Below are positions 1 through 13,300 of a DNA stretch of 64,000 bases, piece after piece. The notes under the pieces were generated by a model, which saw only the letters and a list, made by a program, of their open reading frames with translations, was not told the origin of the DNA and did no database searches. The stretch lies in NCBI GenBank assembly GCA_013397075.1, contig VWZS01002843.1, forward strand, positions 637,501 to 701,500, read 5' to 3'. The translations under genes and the position numbers were made by a program. Numbering within the stretch: position 1 is the first letter of the stretch; every line of letters starts with the position of its first letter. Origin of the DNA: Rhabdornis inornatus (lineage: Eukaryota; Chordata; Aves; Passeriformes; Rhabdornithidae).

Positions 1-205
1 TAAATGGGACAGTTCAGAATTTGGAGATCAGTCTGAGAAATTTATTTTCCTTTAAACTCTCCTCTGACTGACAAGGACAATGGATTAGGTGATCTCCACA
101 AGTCCCAAGCTCAACTATTTTGTGAGAGACTGTTTTATCTTTAAAATGCATATTGTTTGGACATTCATTGAACATACTGGACAATCTGTTTTTCTGTTAT
201 TTTAG
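1..205 (+). other. 3' end of C4 intron 1
   Basis: No start codon here opens a signal-peptide-like frame that could splice to the acceptor at 204-205. The T-rich run before it (about 186-203) is a normal polypyrimidine tract. The signal-peptide exon and the promoter should lie to the left of the window. Confidence 0.7.
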
Positions 206-2276
206 ATTTCTTATTACTGCCCCAAATGTGGTGCATTTGGGCACACATGAGACGATAACAGTTCAAGTCCATGGGGCACAGAGCCCTGTGCAAGTTACTG
301 CATACTTCAAAGATGAGACAAAAAATCAGCTCCTATCAGAGAGGATCTACTTTAACCTTAATCAAAATAATGGCTACCAAGAGATGAAAAAAATAATGGT
401 GAGTCTGTCGTCACAGTGGTTTAAATTTTTTTTATTTGGTGATAAAAGCACATAATCAGTCTGGAACCGAGACAACACTGATCCCAAGAGACACGTGACA
501 AAACCAATTCCAGTGATAGCAGCAACCTATTCACCCAACCAGCTAATAAAACAATGCCTAATGTAATTTCAGTGGTAATTGTGAATATTCTTTTGTGCCC
601 ATATAACAAACTCAAGATTTTGTCACGTGGTGATAAATGAAATTTAATTTGAACACATTTAATTGTTTTATCACTGTTGGGTTTTTTGCCTCACTTAAAC
701 TACGACTTCATTCATGCTTTTGGCTTACTACTGGTCATTTTATGATACAGGAGAAACCTTTAAAAATGTGTCGTGTCTCAGACCAAAGCCTATGTTCTTT
801 CTGCAGATTTTTTTAGTTGATTAATTTTTTGCATCCTACATTGCATCATTTTCTTCTGGCACGATTCTTTGAAGTCAGGCAGGATTCAGTAGCACTATTT
901 GGTTGGGAAAAAAGCACACAGAAATATTCAATTTAGCTCTGGTTGGTTACTCCCAAAGCTAACAGCTGAGATTTCAAATCAGGTGCCTGTTGAGGGTGAT
1001 GTTTAGAAACATCACATTAAACTGAATGAAGTAAAGCAGCAAGCTCATAACCAAGGTTTTAGCATAATTAGGGATTACAGCGTACCTGGTAAATGAAAAT
1101 CAACAGGCAAGTCTCCCGCCTGGAGTTATTGACACTGGACAGAAGAAACAGTATTTCTGTGGTGGAAAATTGAGGATTAGAGAGTATTTCTACTTTAAAA
1201 GAAATACTCACCTAGTAAGAAAGATATAACACCCAGTGAGAAAGATCTAATTGTGAATCTTCTGTTGAATAGTGCTAATAAGATTATTTAAGCCCTTCAG
1301 CTGTTGTGGGGCCTCAGCTATGCAGTCCCAAAGTTAACAAGCTCATCTCTGACTCTGTGGGGTTTTCCTTTTTATTCTCTTCAGGTCAAGCCAGGGGCTC
1401 TGCAGCAGAACCTGTTCAAGAAGAGTAATCTGCCATATGTTCAGCTGGTCACTGAGAGCAAGGAGCTTTATTCGACTGCCAAGAGCACTCGCATCCTCCT
1501 GTCCTCCAAGAAAGGCTACATTTTTATCCAGACAGATAAGCCCATATACACACCGAGTTCCCAAGGTTAAAATACAAATGCTGCTCTTCAGGTGTTGAAT
1601 ATGGATGTTAAAAGGGCAGGATTAGAAAAAGAAATAATGACCCGGTTGTTCTGGCAGCCTGGGCTTCTGCAGGGTCTGCTCTGCACATTGCAGCAACCAG
1701 AGCCAGAGTCACTTTTAAGGGAGACAGACAAAAGCTGCTCCTTTTTGTTCAAAAAGGTTAATGATGACATTCCTCTGAGAAAAAAAATAATGAGAAATCT
1801 GCCAAAAACCAAACTCCTACTGCTTCTGCTTGTAACACCAGCAATAAGTTACCTTTACTCTTTAAGACCACTACTGCTTTGTTACTTACCAATTTAGCTA
1901 ATTAACAAAAGAGGAAAGTAAGAAAAGTTTTTGAGTTTGGTTTCAAGCCTCAGCTGCAGAAGGAATACAAAAGTGAATGAAGTTTCCTGAGTAGTTTTCA
2001 GAATTTGCTTCAAAAACTTGTTTAGTCATGTAACATTGGAAGGCTATGGAAGAATGAAATTATTTTTTGAAATTTCTCAGATTTCTTTTCACTAAAAGAA
2101 AGTGTTTTGTCTTAAATTCAGTAACTCAGTTTACAGATTGCAATGATTAGTATCTAGAAAGGCCAGAAAGAAATTTGTGAATGTATTTATTCTTCTGTTA
2201 AACAGTCAGATACAGGATCTTCATTCTGGACAATGCTTTGAGGCCAACACATGACACGGTTACAGTTGCTGTGCTA
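206..2276 (+). other. C4: C4 exons 2-4: start of beta chain (MG1, start of MG2)
   Basis: Exon 2 is 206-398, exon 3 is 1385-1565 and exon 4 is 2206-2276. The protein opens with ITAPNVVHLGTHETITVQV, matching the MG1 start of C4 (SPSVVHLG in human). Exon 3 carries YIFIQTDKPIYTP, the QTDxPIYxP signature that opens MG2 in the C3/C4/C5/A2M family. Exon 4 gives VRYRIFILDNALRP. Exons 2 and 3 contain no cysteine, whereas human C4 has a disulfide pair in MG1 (see findings). All borders are canonical: donors gtgagt, gttaaa and gtaagt. The donor after exon 3 is weak, but it is required by the frame into exon 4. Confidence 0.93.
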
Positions 2277-5200
2277 GTAAGTATGCAAAAACACTGTTGA
2301 TGAGTGCTTCTTCAGCACAGAAGCTATGGAAAACTTGTACAAGACAAGAGCAGAACTATAACTAGGACTCCTCTCCAGAAATCTGTATTTGCACATAGTG
2401 AAATAGCTGTAGTTATTTTTGGCCCATATCAGAAACATGGAGACACGTGACGTGTGAATATTAAAGTACAAAAGTAAGCAAAGCATTTTCTCTTCCATGG
2501 GACTAGGATATGACCCTGAACTTTCGAATGTCAATGTTTGACACCTGGTGCATAATTTCATGTTTGCTTCTTCTGTCCCAACAGAATTCCAAGGGAATGG
2601 TGGTTAAAAAGTCAGACCGGAAAATAAATGCGGTGTTTGGTGAACACTTTGATATACCTGACATTGCTGAGTATGTTACTGCTGTGCCTTCTGCATCAAA
2701 GCCTGTAGATTAAGATTTTTAACCACTGAATTTCTTGAATAACCTTTCAAAATTGTCTTTCTTTCACCATGGGGCACGTACTGAGCCTATGATCAACATC
2801 TTTTTACCTTTAAGCACCTCATCTTCGAGAGATGAGTCCAGAATTTACTGTTAACATGCTGCAATTAGCAACATGTATCCTGGTAAAGAACAATTTAACA
2901 ACCTGCTTTAATATCTGCTCAAACATATGGCTTCATTTGAGAGAGCATTTCTAAAAGGGCTACTCTGCAAAGCATCATCAATTATCTTTGATTTCAAACA
3001 GTCAAGCTTTTACTGAATATTCAGCATCTTCTGGCATGCTATGTTGATTTTGATATCTCAGTGAAGATAAGCTATAGGAAATATTTGATGAGTTCTCTGT
3101 TTCTGCAGACTTTTCAAAGGTAGTGGTTTGCAAATATGTTACCTTGCACTTCCTCATACTTATTTTGAGTGTTTCCTAGGACATTTCAAAATATGTTGCT
3201 GGCTCCTCCCAGCAAAAAGAAAGCCATTAATTAATTAGAGAGTAAGATAAAGCAAGGAAAATACTATAATTCAGTATTCATAAAATATTATAATTCGTAT
3301 AATTTATATGTTGGCATCATAAAATAGCTGAGGAATTGTAATTAACTATTTTCTGCTGAATCTGCACTTTAGGCCTGGAACCTGGAAAATCAAAGCCTGG
3401 TTTCATCAACATGAAATGTCTAATGTTTCCACTGAATTTGAAGTTAAAAGATATGGTGAGATATGATAAAATTTGCATTATAAACATAAGAAGTTATCAC
3501 TGTGTGTTTAAAATATACTGCAATGGTTAAATCTAGCTGTAGTTAGACACTAAGGACGACTTCCATGGTGTTTCAGTGTATCATTGCTATCTCTGATGAG
3601 CAGATGAAAACTTCTGGGTTTGTGTGGCTTCCACTTATATTTTTAAAAAAAAACACCAAACCTCTGTTTTTATGCAGGTTTAGCAACTGTTTAAACACTT
3701 TTTTAACATTTTGTAACAAAACATTGGAAGGGGTCTCCTACCACAGAAAAAAAATAAATGAGATGAGCTCCATTTTGAAGTCATTGCAATTCTGGCTAAA
3801 GCTTACAGTGAAGACTAGGATGGGAAAAAAAAAAGAAAAAAAAGCAGCCCATTTTGTTTCAGTTTAATTCAGTCTGGAAGTTTATTAGAGTTATTCCTAT
3901 CCTCAAAGAATATTATTTTAATGAAAATAAGGGCCCTTTGGATAAAGTAAAAATGCAACAATTTGGGATAAGAAGTGGCTTGATTTATTTACATTGAAAT
4001 TCTACCTTCTTGTAAAATGAATGTGGGTTTGTTTTTTTGTTGTTTTGGTTTTTTTTTCCTTTAAAGACAAAAGAAAACCTTGAGATTGTATGAAAATCTC
4101 AGTTTAAAAAAACTGATTTTGCCTTAGCTAGTGGAGGTGGCAGAATAGTGGAGATTATTGCCTCCTTTCCAAAGAGCTGAAAGCAGGAGCAAATCACTCT
4201 GATATACCTGCAGGAGCAAATATGTTGGCTTTGTAGGAGCAAATTCAGTGTGACACAGCTGATGCTGAGGAGCTTGTATCCACACTACCCATTTCAGAGT
4301 GGGTTTAGGTCAGCCTGCCCCTAGTCCAGGGCACTTCATGAGCAGGCTGAGTTTATCTTCTGCCTTATTTTCATTGTAAATAAAAAAATTTTGTATGCTT
4401 GAAAGAGTGCTCCACTATGTGAAGCAAAGAATAAGGGAAAATGATCAGTAGATTTGCTGCAGAAGAGCACTGCTAATTCAAACTAAAGCATCCTCTCAGT
4501 GCAGCTGCATTGTCTTAGTGTTTGTTGCCAGGACAGGAGTTTAAGGTATGTTTGAAACTCGCATGTCATGACCTTTTGTCTTCTCTTTCTCATGCAGAAC
4601 TTCCAAGTTTTGAAGTCAAACTCATCCCACTTCATCCATACTACCACATCTGGAACGAAAGCTTTGTGTTTGATATCGAGGCAAAGTAGGTGTGCTCAGA
4701 GCCAGGCTGCTTTAGGAGGCAGATAAGCAGATATGAGTTTGGTGACTTCTTCTTTTTCTTGTCATTAACAGTTAACTAGCTTCTGGCTTGACTTGGATCT
4801 GACTAATCTTATATACTCTCTGTTTCCACCGCTGAACATTGAACTTTTATCAGTGCCAAGTGCTACCTGGGTCCAGGTCATGGTGATCAATCTGGAACAA
4901 GATTTTCTGAATATTTCAGTTTGCTAGCAAAGGTGGCTATTTAGGAGTCTCCTCTGTGTTGCTAAGTAAGGTTCCACGCAAACTGATCACTTGATTTTCT
5001 GTATACTTTTTAGTTTAAACATTTAGAAATGTTCTAAAGACTCCAATGTGCTATGTAACATAATTTGAGTAGAGCTGGATTCAAATTTGGGTATGGAATT
5101 TTCTCAAAGCACAGTGAAGTTTGTAAGTAGAAAGCTAGCGTTTGAGAGTAATGATTTATGCAGAAACTCTTCCAGGTAGATAAACACAATTAATTGGAGG

Positions 5201-7355
5201 AGTTTCCATGACCATCACTATAGCATCATATGTCCATTGCTGCACAGTAGTGCACTGATCTGGGTGTGCCATGGCCACAGAGATCTCAGACTGGCCAGAC
5301 GATGGGGCAGGGCACAATGGAAAGTGAATTACACCTGGTCCCATACCAAATTAGAATAGCATCAAACACAGAATAACTAAGGAAGGCAGACAATGAAAAT
5401 TTAACCCATCAAAATATTTTTAATAAAAATAATGTTTTGGCTGTTGAACTTTCAGGTTTCATAAGAGTGGAAATCTAAGAAACTGCCTGCTAGGAGAATG
5501 ACTAAACTAGAACTTGATACCTTTGGGTTTTTTTCTTTTTCTAAAGAGAAATAAATGTTATGGAATGAGAACAGGCAAGTGCAAGCAGTTGGCCTTCTTT
5601 TATAGTTGGGAGAAATATATTCAGTTTCAAAGAAGTGAGGACTGTTGGACTTCTGCCTGCTGTCCTTGACCATGCTGATCCTTCCATTCCCAAGCACACC
5701 TTGAGAGAGCAGACAGAACCTGTATCCACCTCCTTTTGCTTGCCTGAACAAACTCAACTCTTCTTATCTCCTCTTGATCACCTTAAACTCTTTATTTGCT
5801 TCTTTTGAATAATCACTAGCTTTAATCATGATCACTCGATATTGTGATATGATGTCAAATTACTGGCTTTATTATTTTAATCCATTCTAAATTTTTCACT
5901 GTGCTATTGCAGCTCTCTGTTTTGAGTTTATGGACTTCATATATATTTGACTCCTCATTAATATCATAATTATTTAAGAAGAAAAATTGGTGTTCAATAA
6001 CTGGATACCATTTCTTTCCTTTTTGGAAAAGGTCCTAGTGATGCTACACAGGCCTGCATGACTTTCATCAAAATCAGCGTATGGAATTCCTGATAATTGA
6101 ACTTATTTCTCTGAACTGGCCATGCATGTAATGAAGTTACTTGGTGTCATTGACTCTCATTTCCCATTTATTAGCTCTGGCATTTAATGCAGTTTTCATA
6201 AGAGCTGCCTCTACGTTGGCTTTATTGGTATAGATCAGTGCTGCTAATCAGGTCAATTTGAAAGAGGCTTTGTTTAAACAAAAATAAGGCATTAAAGGAC
6301 TGAGGTGAAGCAGGATTTTCACAAGCAAAGGAGAACACCGTGGCCATGGCAGGTCTCATGTAGCACATTGCACAGTGTGCTGCTGGAAGATGCCATCTGC
6401 TAGAGTTTTCTTGAGTACAGAGCCAGGTGCAACAACATGCCCTATCCTCTCTCCCTGTGACCTTTATAAAATGTTCAGAGGTGTTCTGGGCAGATCTGGC
6501 AAATATTTCACTTACAAGAGGACCTTTAGGCCGTACTGCCTAAATGTGTAGGAGCGACGTGGGGCAGAGGATGCCCACTCTACCCAATGCAGGTGTTAGA
6601 ATATCAGCAGATAGGATCTTCCTGCTGTAGGTCTTCAGAGGTTTTCAAATATTTCATACCAGTGCCTGAAATGATTCTTCAATCCCTTATTTTCTATGCT
6701 CTGCTCATGAGGTGTCTCATACAAAGGAATTAGCTGTTCATCCAAGCTAAATGGCACGAGTTGTGTAAGATCTCTCTGTGCAAATGAATTTCTCATTAAT
6801 TTGTTTTAAAAAAATTGGCTCTAGTGCAAATTTTATTAGATGATGTCTCCCCACGTGATTCTACCAGTGTGGCTTTTGCTATAAGTATCTTTGCATTTGA
6901 AATCATCACTTGGCACAAAGATCAGTAAAAGTTTTCATGTCTGAGTTACAAGAGAGGGACTAAATTTTGTTTTCAAGCTGTTAGTTACAAATGGGATTCC
7001 TACAAATATTCCAGTATTTTTTCAGCATAAAATGATTAGTCTGCCTTACGCTTACTTTTTTATTAAAATAACTATCCCTCTTCTTGCTTTTCTTCCTTCC
7101 AAAGGCACTCTTATGGGAAAGAGATTCAAGGTGCTGCATATGTGCGATTTGGCATAATCGATGAAAATGAGAACAAAATATTCATTCCCGGCCTGGAGCA
7201 ACAGCTATCAGTAAGTATTCAGTGGAACTACTCTGATTTATCCTGCCTAAGCTGAATATTGTCAGAAATTCTGGAAACTTAGAAGTCCATAATATTGTAG
7301 TCATGATATAAGCAACACTGTTTTATTTCTAATGGCAACAAACCAGTAACATCTG

Positions 7356-7399
<44 letters not shown>

Positions 7400-10300
7400 C
7401 CACTTTTGTTTTAGATCCAAAATGGAAAAGGAAGAGTTACTTTAAACACACCACTTTTGGAAGAGAAATTGAGAAAGAGTATTTCCACTCTGGAAGGGTT
7501 TCATTTATATGTCGCTGTTACCACTGTAGAAACTGCAAGTGGGTACAGTATGGCTTAGCTGACACAGTCTGTAAGATTCACATTGATCTTTCTCTGGTGT
7601 AATCTGTTATGTGGGGAATCTGATCTCACTGGATCCATCTTTGCTGCTAAGCTTGTTCATGCTGTAGGGAATTAACTAGAAGAATCTTGGAAAGCAATTG
7701 CTCAAGCTTCAAGTTGCAGAAGATGACATTAGGTAACATTAACTCTCACCAGTATTTGAAAATGAAAACAAAATCTTCCAGAAAATTAGATATCCAAAGT
7801 ATGCAACTCCATAGTTAGTGCATTCACAGCAACATATACTGTTTGATATTAACAGGTGGTGAGATGAGGGAAGAGGAACTCAGCAGTGTGAAGTTTGTGA
7901 GATCTCCTTATGCTGTTGATCTGTCTAACACCAAAAAGTATTTTGTGCCTGGAGCCCCCTTCTCTGTTGTGGTATGTAGTGTTCTGACTGTATCTCTGCC
8001 TCCACAGCAGTGCATTTATATCTGCCCTCTTTCCTTGTCTGATCCTCTGTGAGCTCTGTAGGACAGAGACCGTCAAGAATGGACCCAACACAGAACTACT
8101 GTTTGTGCATCTGATTTGTCTCATTTCTGCATGCTCAGAGCCTGAACAGCCAGAAAATGCTGGTTTTCTGTTCTAGAAGTCAATGTGCACTGTTGCACTA
8201 CAAGGTTTTATAAAGCATAACAATCTCTTCCTCACTTCCTTCCTTCCATATAAAAAGATTGAAACAAGAATATTGTAACTAATTAATACCACATCAAATT
8301 AAAATTCTGGAAAGTGAAGCAGGTTATTGACTTTAAAAAAAATGCATTTAAGTTTATGTGGCTTGGAACTTCACACCCTCAAGTTTCTCTAGAGTTTTCT
8401 AAGACGACTTAAAGTCAGAAATTTACCTTACAATAGTTAATTACAAATATCTCTAGGACAAATAGATGCTAAGTGAAAATCTGGGGCATTTTTTACTCTG
8501 TACTGTAAGATTTTTACCTTAACTGAAGACCAGACTGAGTCAATTGCTATCCCCTTTTCTCAAAGCTCAAATTTTTGACTGGTGGTGTGCACAGTTTTTT
8601 TTCTCAGTTTATAAAAGTTATAAATTATAATTGCTAGTTGTTTGTGGGCAATTTTAATGTTTTTAAATAGGATTTCCTTTAAATGACAGAAGTTTTTTTT
8701 TCTTTTTCTAATAGGTATCTGCCACTTCAGTTGATGGTGCTCCTGCTGCCTTCCTATTTATCACTGCCACTGTTACTTTGCGTGGAAAGCCCCCAGTGAA
8801 GAAAACTGCCTTCTGTAATAGAGAGGGTCTGGCCTCCATTACATTTGACATCCCCAGAGATGCTCAAACGCTTGAAATAAAGGTAGAGAAAATGCAAACA
8901 TCCATGTTTAAAAGTATCCCACTGACAATTACTCATAAAACAATTATAAATGACTGTGAAGATTATCAGTTTTCATCAAATTAGCACAGAGAGTGGAACA
9001 TGATTTCTTATGCCACCTGCAGATCCTTGTCCAGACAATGTAAGATATGTTAGAGATAGCAGGGGCCTGAAGGATGTCTCAAGTGAAGGACGCTTTTGTA
9101 CATCAGAGCCTTGGGAATACATACTTTGGTTATAGTGATTCTTCTTTGTGTTTTGGATGTGCATTTGCCTGGCATGAAGGACAGAAATGGGACTGTAAGG
9201 AATACCACCATACAAAGTGATAGAAAAGAAAGTGAAGGAAAAGGTCCTGAGCAATGCAGAGAGTTGGGTGCACCTGCCCACTCAGAGAGTTCAATTATGT
9301 GCACAGTATAAAATAGGAAAAAACTGGTCTGAGTACAAAATCACTTTGTGATTTCTGAACCATTGATTCTCATTTAGAAAGAGTCAAGGGTGAAAAATAC
9401 CAAATGCAGATACAGCAAGAAGCAAAATGGGGTGAGAGAATAAAATAATTAAAATCCTGGGGTTTGGTGTCAGGTTCTGCTAATGAGGTCTCAGCAGTTA
9501 TTCCTCTTGTTTCACAGCATTTTCCAAATAACCTGGCACAATATGAATTATATGAATTGCTGACATTATACACTGTCTCCTGTGGGACACTTTACTCGCT
9601 CTGTCCTTTTCTTCCCTGACAGGTAAAGGCTGAAGAGGGTAAAGAAAGGTTAGAATCACCTGAAGCCAGTATCAGAGCTGAAAGATATCAGTCTGCTTCC
9701 CCAAACTACCTCAGCATCAGCATCCCGCACACCGCTGTGGCACCTGGAGATACCTTACCCATCAGCTTGAATGATATTCATCAGTCTGGCAGTGGAAACA
9801 TTGGCTATTTCTATTATATGGTAAACAGAATAGTATTATGTCAGTAATTTCTTTTAGCAATTATATAACATGGTTATTGATACAAAGGAAAACCAAGGGG
9901 GTCCAGCAAAGGGCAAATGGGATGATTGATCAGTGTTCTGGCACACCTGACCCAGCAAGACAGGCTGAGGGAACTGGGCTTGTCCAGTTTGGTGAAGAGC
10001 CTAAGAGTGAGTTAACAGCTAACTAAAACTACCTGAAGAGGAATTAAGGCATAGTAGAGACAAGATGTCCTAGGTGGTGCCACACAATATAATAACCATA
10101 AGGGTTATATTGGGACCAAGGTTAAAAATTATGGCCTGGATGATTCATTTTGGAAAAATCTATTCACTAATGATGAGTGCAATATTGGCAGAGGTTCCCC
10201 AGAGAGTTGAGGGATTTTCCAGCCTTAGAAAAATTCAACACTCAACAAGAGAAAGCCTTACCAGTCTCAGAGTAAGCAGCTGGACTAGAGATCTCCATAG

Positions 10301-13300
10301 AGATCTCCCTTCCAGAAATTATTTCTATGATTCTGCTATTTTTTATACATTTGCACTTCTTTTTGGGACATGTAAAATGCATATTATTTATTTTGCTGAA
10401 TGAGACAAATGTGTTTGTGGGTACATTCCAGGAGTGAATCTGTTGAATGTGAAATGTGTTAAATCCCCTTCTCCCTCTCTTTGTCCTAGTTTCCCTTGGC
10501 AGCCTAAATCTCACGGGAGGATAAGTGCCAAGATACCAGTTGCCACTTATTTTTAATAGGACTAAGATATATTGGAATAATTGTATCCCTAGGTGTTAAG
10601 TTTAGGTTTGGGAGTTTGTTTTCAGTGGATGATGTATCACAGGGGTGGAATTGGTGCTGCCAGGCTTTGGGCAGGCAGGAGATGTGGGAGGGATGGTGGC
10701 AGGTGCTGCTGGAGCTCAGCAGTGAGGGTCTCTCCCAAGCTTTGGTTGCCCTAAGAAAGGCAGTGAGGATTCCAGGCCAGGCTGTAGCATGCCTTGGTTT
10801 CTTACTGAAACCCATTCACTGTGTGTTTAGGAAAGCTTCATGTATTTTGTTCAAGGAAGAGCACTCTCAGTCCTGCCACTGTGCCTGTTTTTCACTCCTC
10901 TGACCACCCATGAATATAGTTAACATCATGTAGGAAGGAAGGAGCTAAATAGTGAAAGATGGGCTGAAATCAGTTAAAGTACCAGTCTGTGGTACTTTAT
11001 GCTGAAACCTCCTGCTCCAACTCTTTCACACCATCTGAGGGATTCAGTACTGATTACAAATTAAATAATGCTGATCTTCCTGGGTGTGATGACCAGTCAT
11101 TGTAGAAGATAAAATTTAGACTACTATCTGGGTACCCCTTCTCAAGATGTAAGATTGAGTGGAGGGTGATAGATTTGTGTTCAAACCTGGGCCACAAGAC
11201 CAGTGTAGCAGAGATTCACCAGCAGAGTGTGCAGGTCTCCTCCTCTTGTACCAGGCTACTGGTATGTAGCTTGGCAATCAAAAGTGTTAATGCCATTAGA
11301 AGAGAATATATTTTAAACAGAAACTGCCTCAGGAAAAAAAAAAGTAAAATTATGCAACATAATGCCCTTTCTGAGGCATAGTCACACTATTTGATTTCTC
11401 TTTGTTTCTGCCTTGCAGGTTGTGGCAAAGGGACAGGCTGAGCTTCTGGGAAGGGTGCCATCCTCAAACAAAGTAATAAACCTTAAAATCACAGAGAAGA
11501 TGGTGCCTGCCTTTCGGTTTTTAGCCTACTACTTCATTGGGAACGAGGGCCGGCGGGAGATCGTCGCTGATTCTGTGTGGGTGGATGTCATGGATACCTG
11601 CGAAGGAAAGGTGATTTCAAAGCTTGTGGCTTCTGTTGTTGCATTCCAAAATGAAAAAAAAAAAATNNNNNNNNNNNNNNNNNNNNNNNNNNNNNNNNNN
11701 NNNNNNNNNNNNNAAAAAAAAAAAAAAAAAACAAGACACGGGAATTTCTTCCAATAGCATGAAACACAATTGCTGAAAATTGTCAGCTGTCTAAAATTAT
11801 TTTTTCCACTGAAAATGTGTGTTTTTGAAAAATAATATGATAGTCCATTGGGGGGAAAAAAGTTTTCAAGAAAAAATCATCCATCTTCAACAGACAAATT
11901 AATCCTTCATTTATACAAGGACAAAATTCAGTAATGTTCACAATCATTTCTAGTAATAATTCCCCATTATTTCATAATCACTATGGCTACTTCCTCTTAA
12001 ACCACAGAAGTGTGTACATCAGAAACAGATCTGTGTTTACTCAGTCATGCTAAAACATTTAAGTGTGTGATAGAAAGCAGGCAATATTATCACAGACTGA
12101 TTTAAGTTGGTTACCTTTGTACATTAATTAGTCTTTTGCTATCTTTCATGGTAATTTTGTTTCCACAAAATTATTGTTGGAAAATAACAAAATTATATTA
12201 AAAACCCCAGGTCCACAAACCCCTAACACAAACTTTTAATTTCCCTTGGTACTTAAATGTTATTGCAAGTCAGCATCCAGTATTCTGCAAGACACATCTT
12301 TCAGTTCCTCATTTCCTTCAGTGTGAAATATCTGCACCTATGTATTCCAAAATGCAGGATCTCAGGCAGAAACTCCAGAAAACAGGCATGTTTCCCAGCC
12401 TCTGACTGCTGACAGTCACAGCTGACAGCATTCCTGGCCCAAAGACTCTTCACTCTGTATTAACAAATATGATGCTTTTGTTTCAATGTTTTCTATTTAG
12501 ATTAAAGTGACAACAGAACAAGACACATATGAACCAACAGACCACATCAATTTACAGATTGAAATGGACCATGCGGGAAAAGTTGCCTTAGCTGTGGTTG
12601 ATAAGGCAATTTTTATTCTGAATAAGAAAAATAAGCTTACAGCCAAAAAAGTAAGATATTTGCAAGAAGAATATATCACATCTACTAGTCAAGCAGTTTT
12701 TTCCATGACTAATGAGAGGATCAAAATGTAATTAATGGCTATTAATTGCTCAGACAATGCTTTGCTAAACTTGAACATGTTTTGCCTTTTGCAATTTAGG
12801 ATCTATTTAAGATGAATGGCATGTTTAAGATACATGGTACATTTAAGATGGGGATTTCCATCCTATAGAAGACAAGTTTGTAAATTTAAAAAAGCATGGC
12901 TTGAAAGCACTCCCTAACTAAAACATCCCTCAGCTTTAATCTGCTCCCAAATGCAGTTTGCATCACCAGTTTGTCTTGCTTCTGTGAGTCAAAGGCTACA
13001 AGAATTTTTCTGATATATGTATAAACCCTTTACAAGCATGTACAGTCCATCTGTGCCATTTTATTTGGCAGGTATTTAATGCTATGAATTCGTATGATCT
13101 TGGATGTTCTGCAGGTGGTGGTGCAAATAGCATTCAAGTTTTTACTGATGTTGGTCTGGCTTTTATATCAGACACTATTCAATCCAGCATTCGGGAAGGT
13201 AAGTGAAATCTGCCCTTTAGAAACTTGTGTAAGATCACTATAGATCTGGGGAGACTGATTGCTTAGAAAATCAGAAACATTTTTACTGTGGTGTTGTAAA

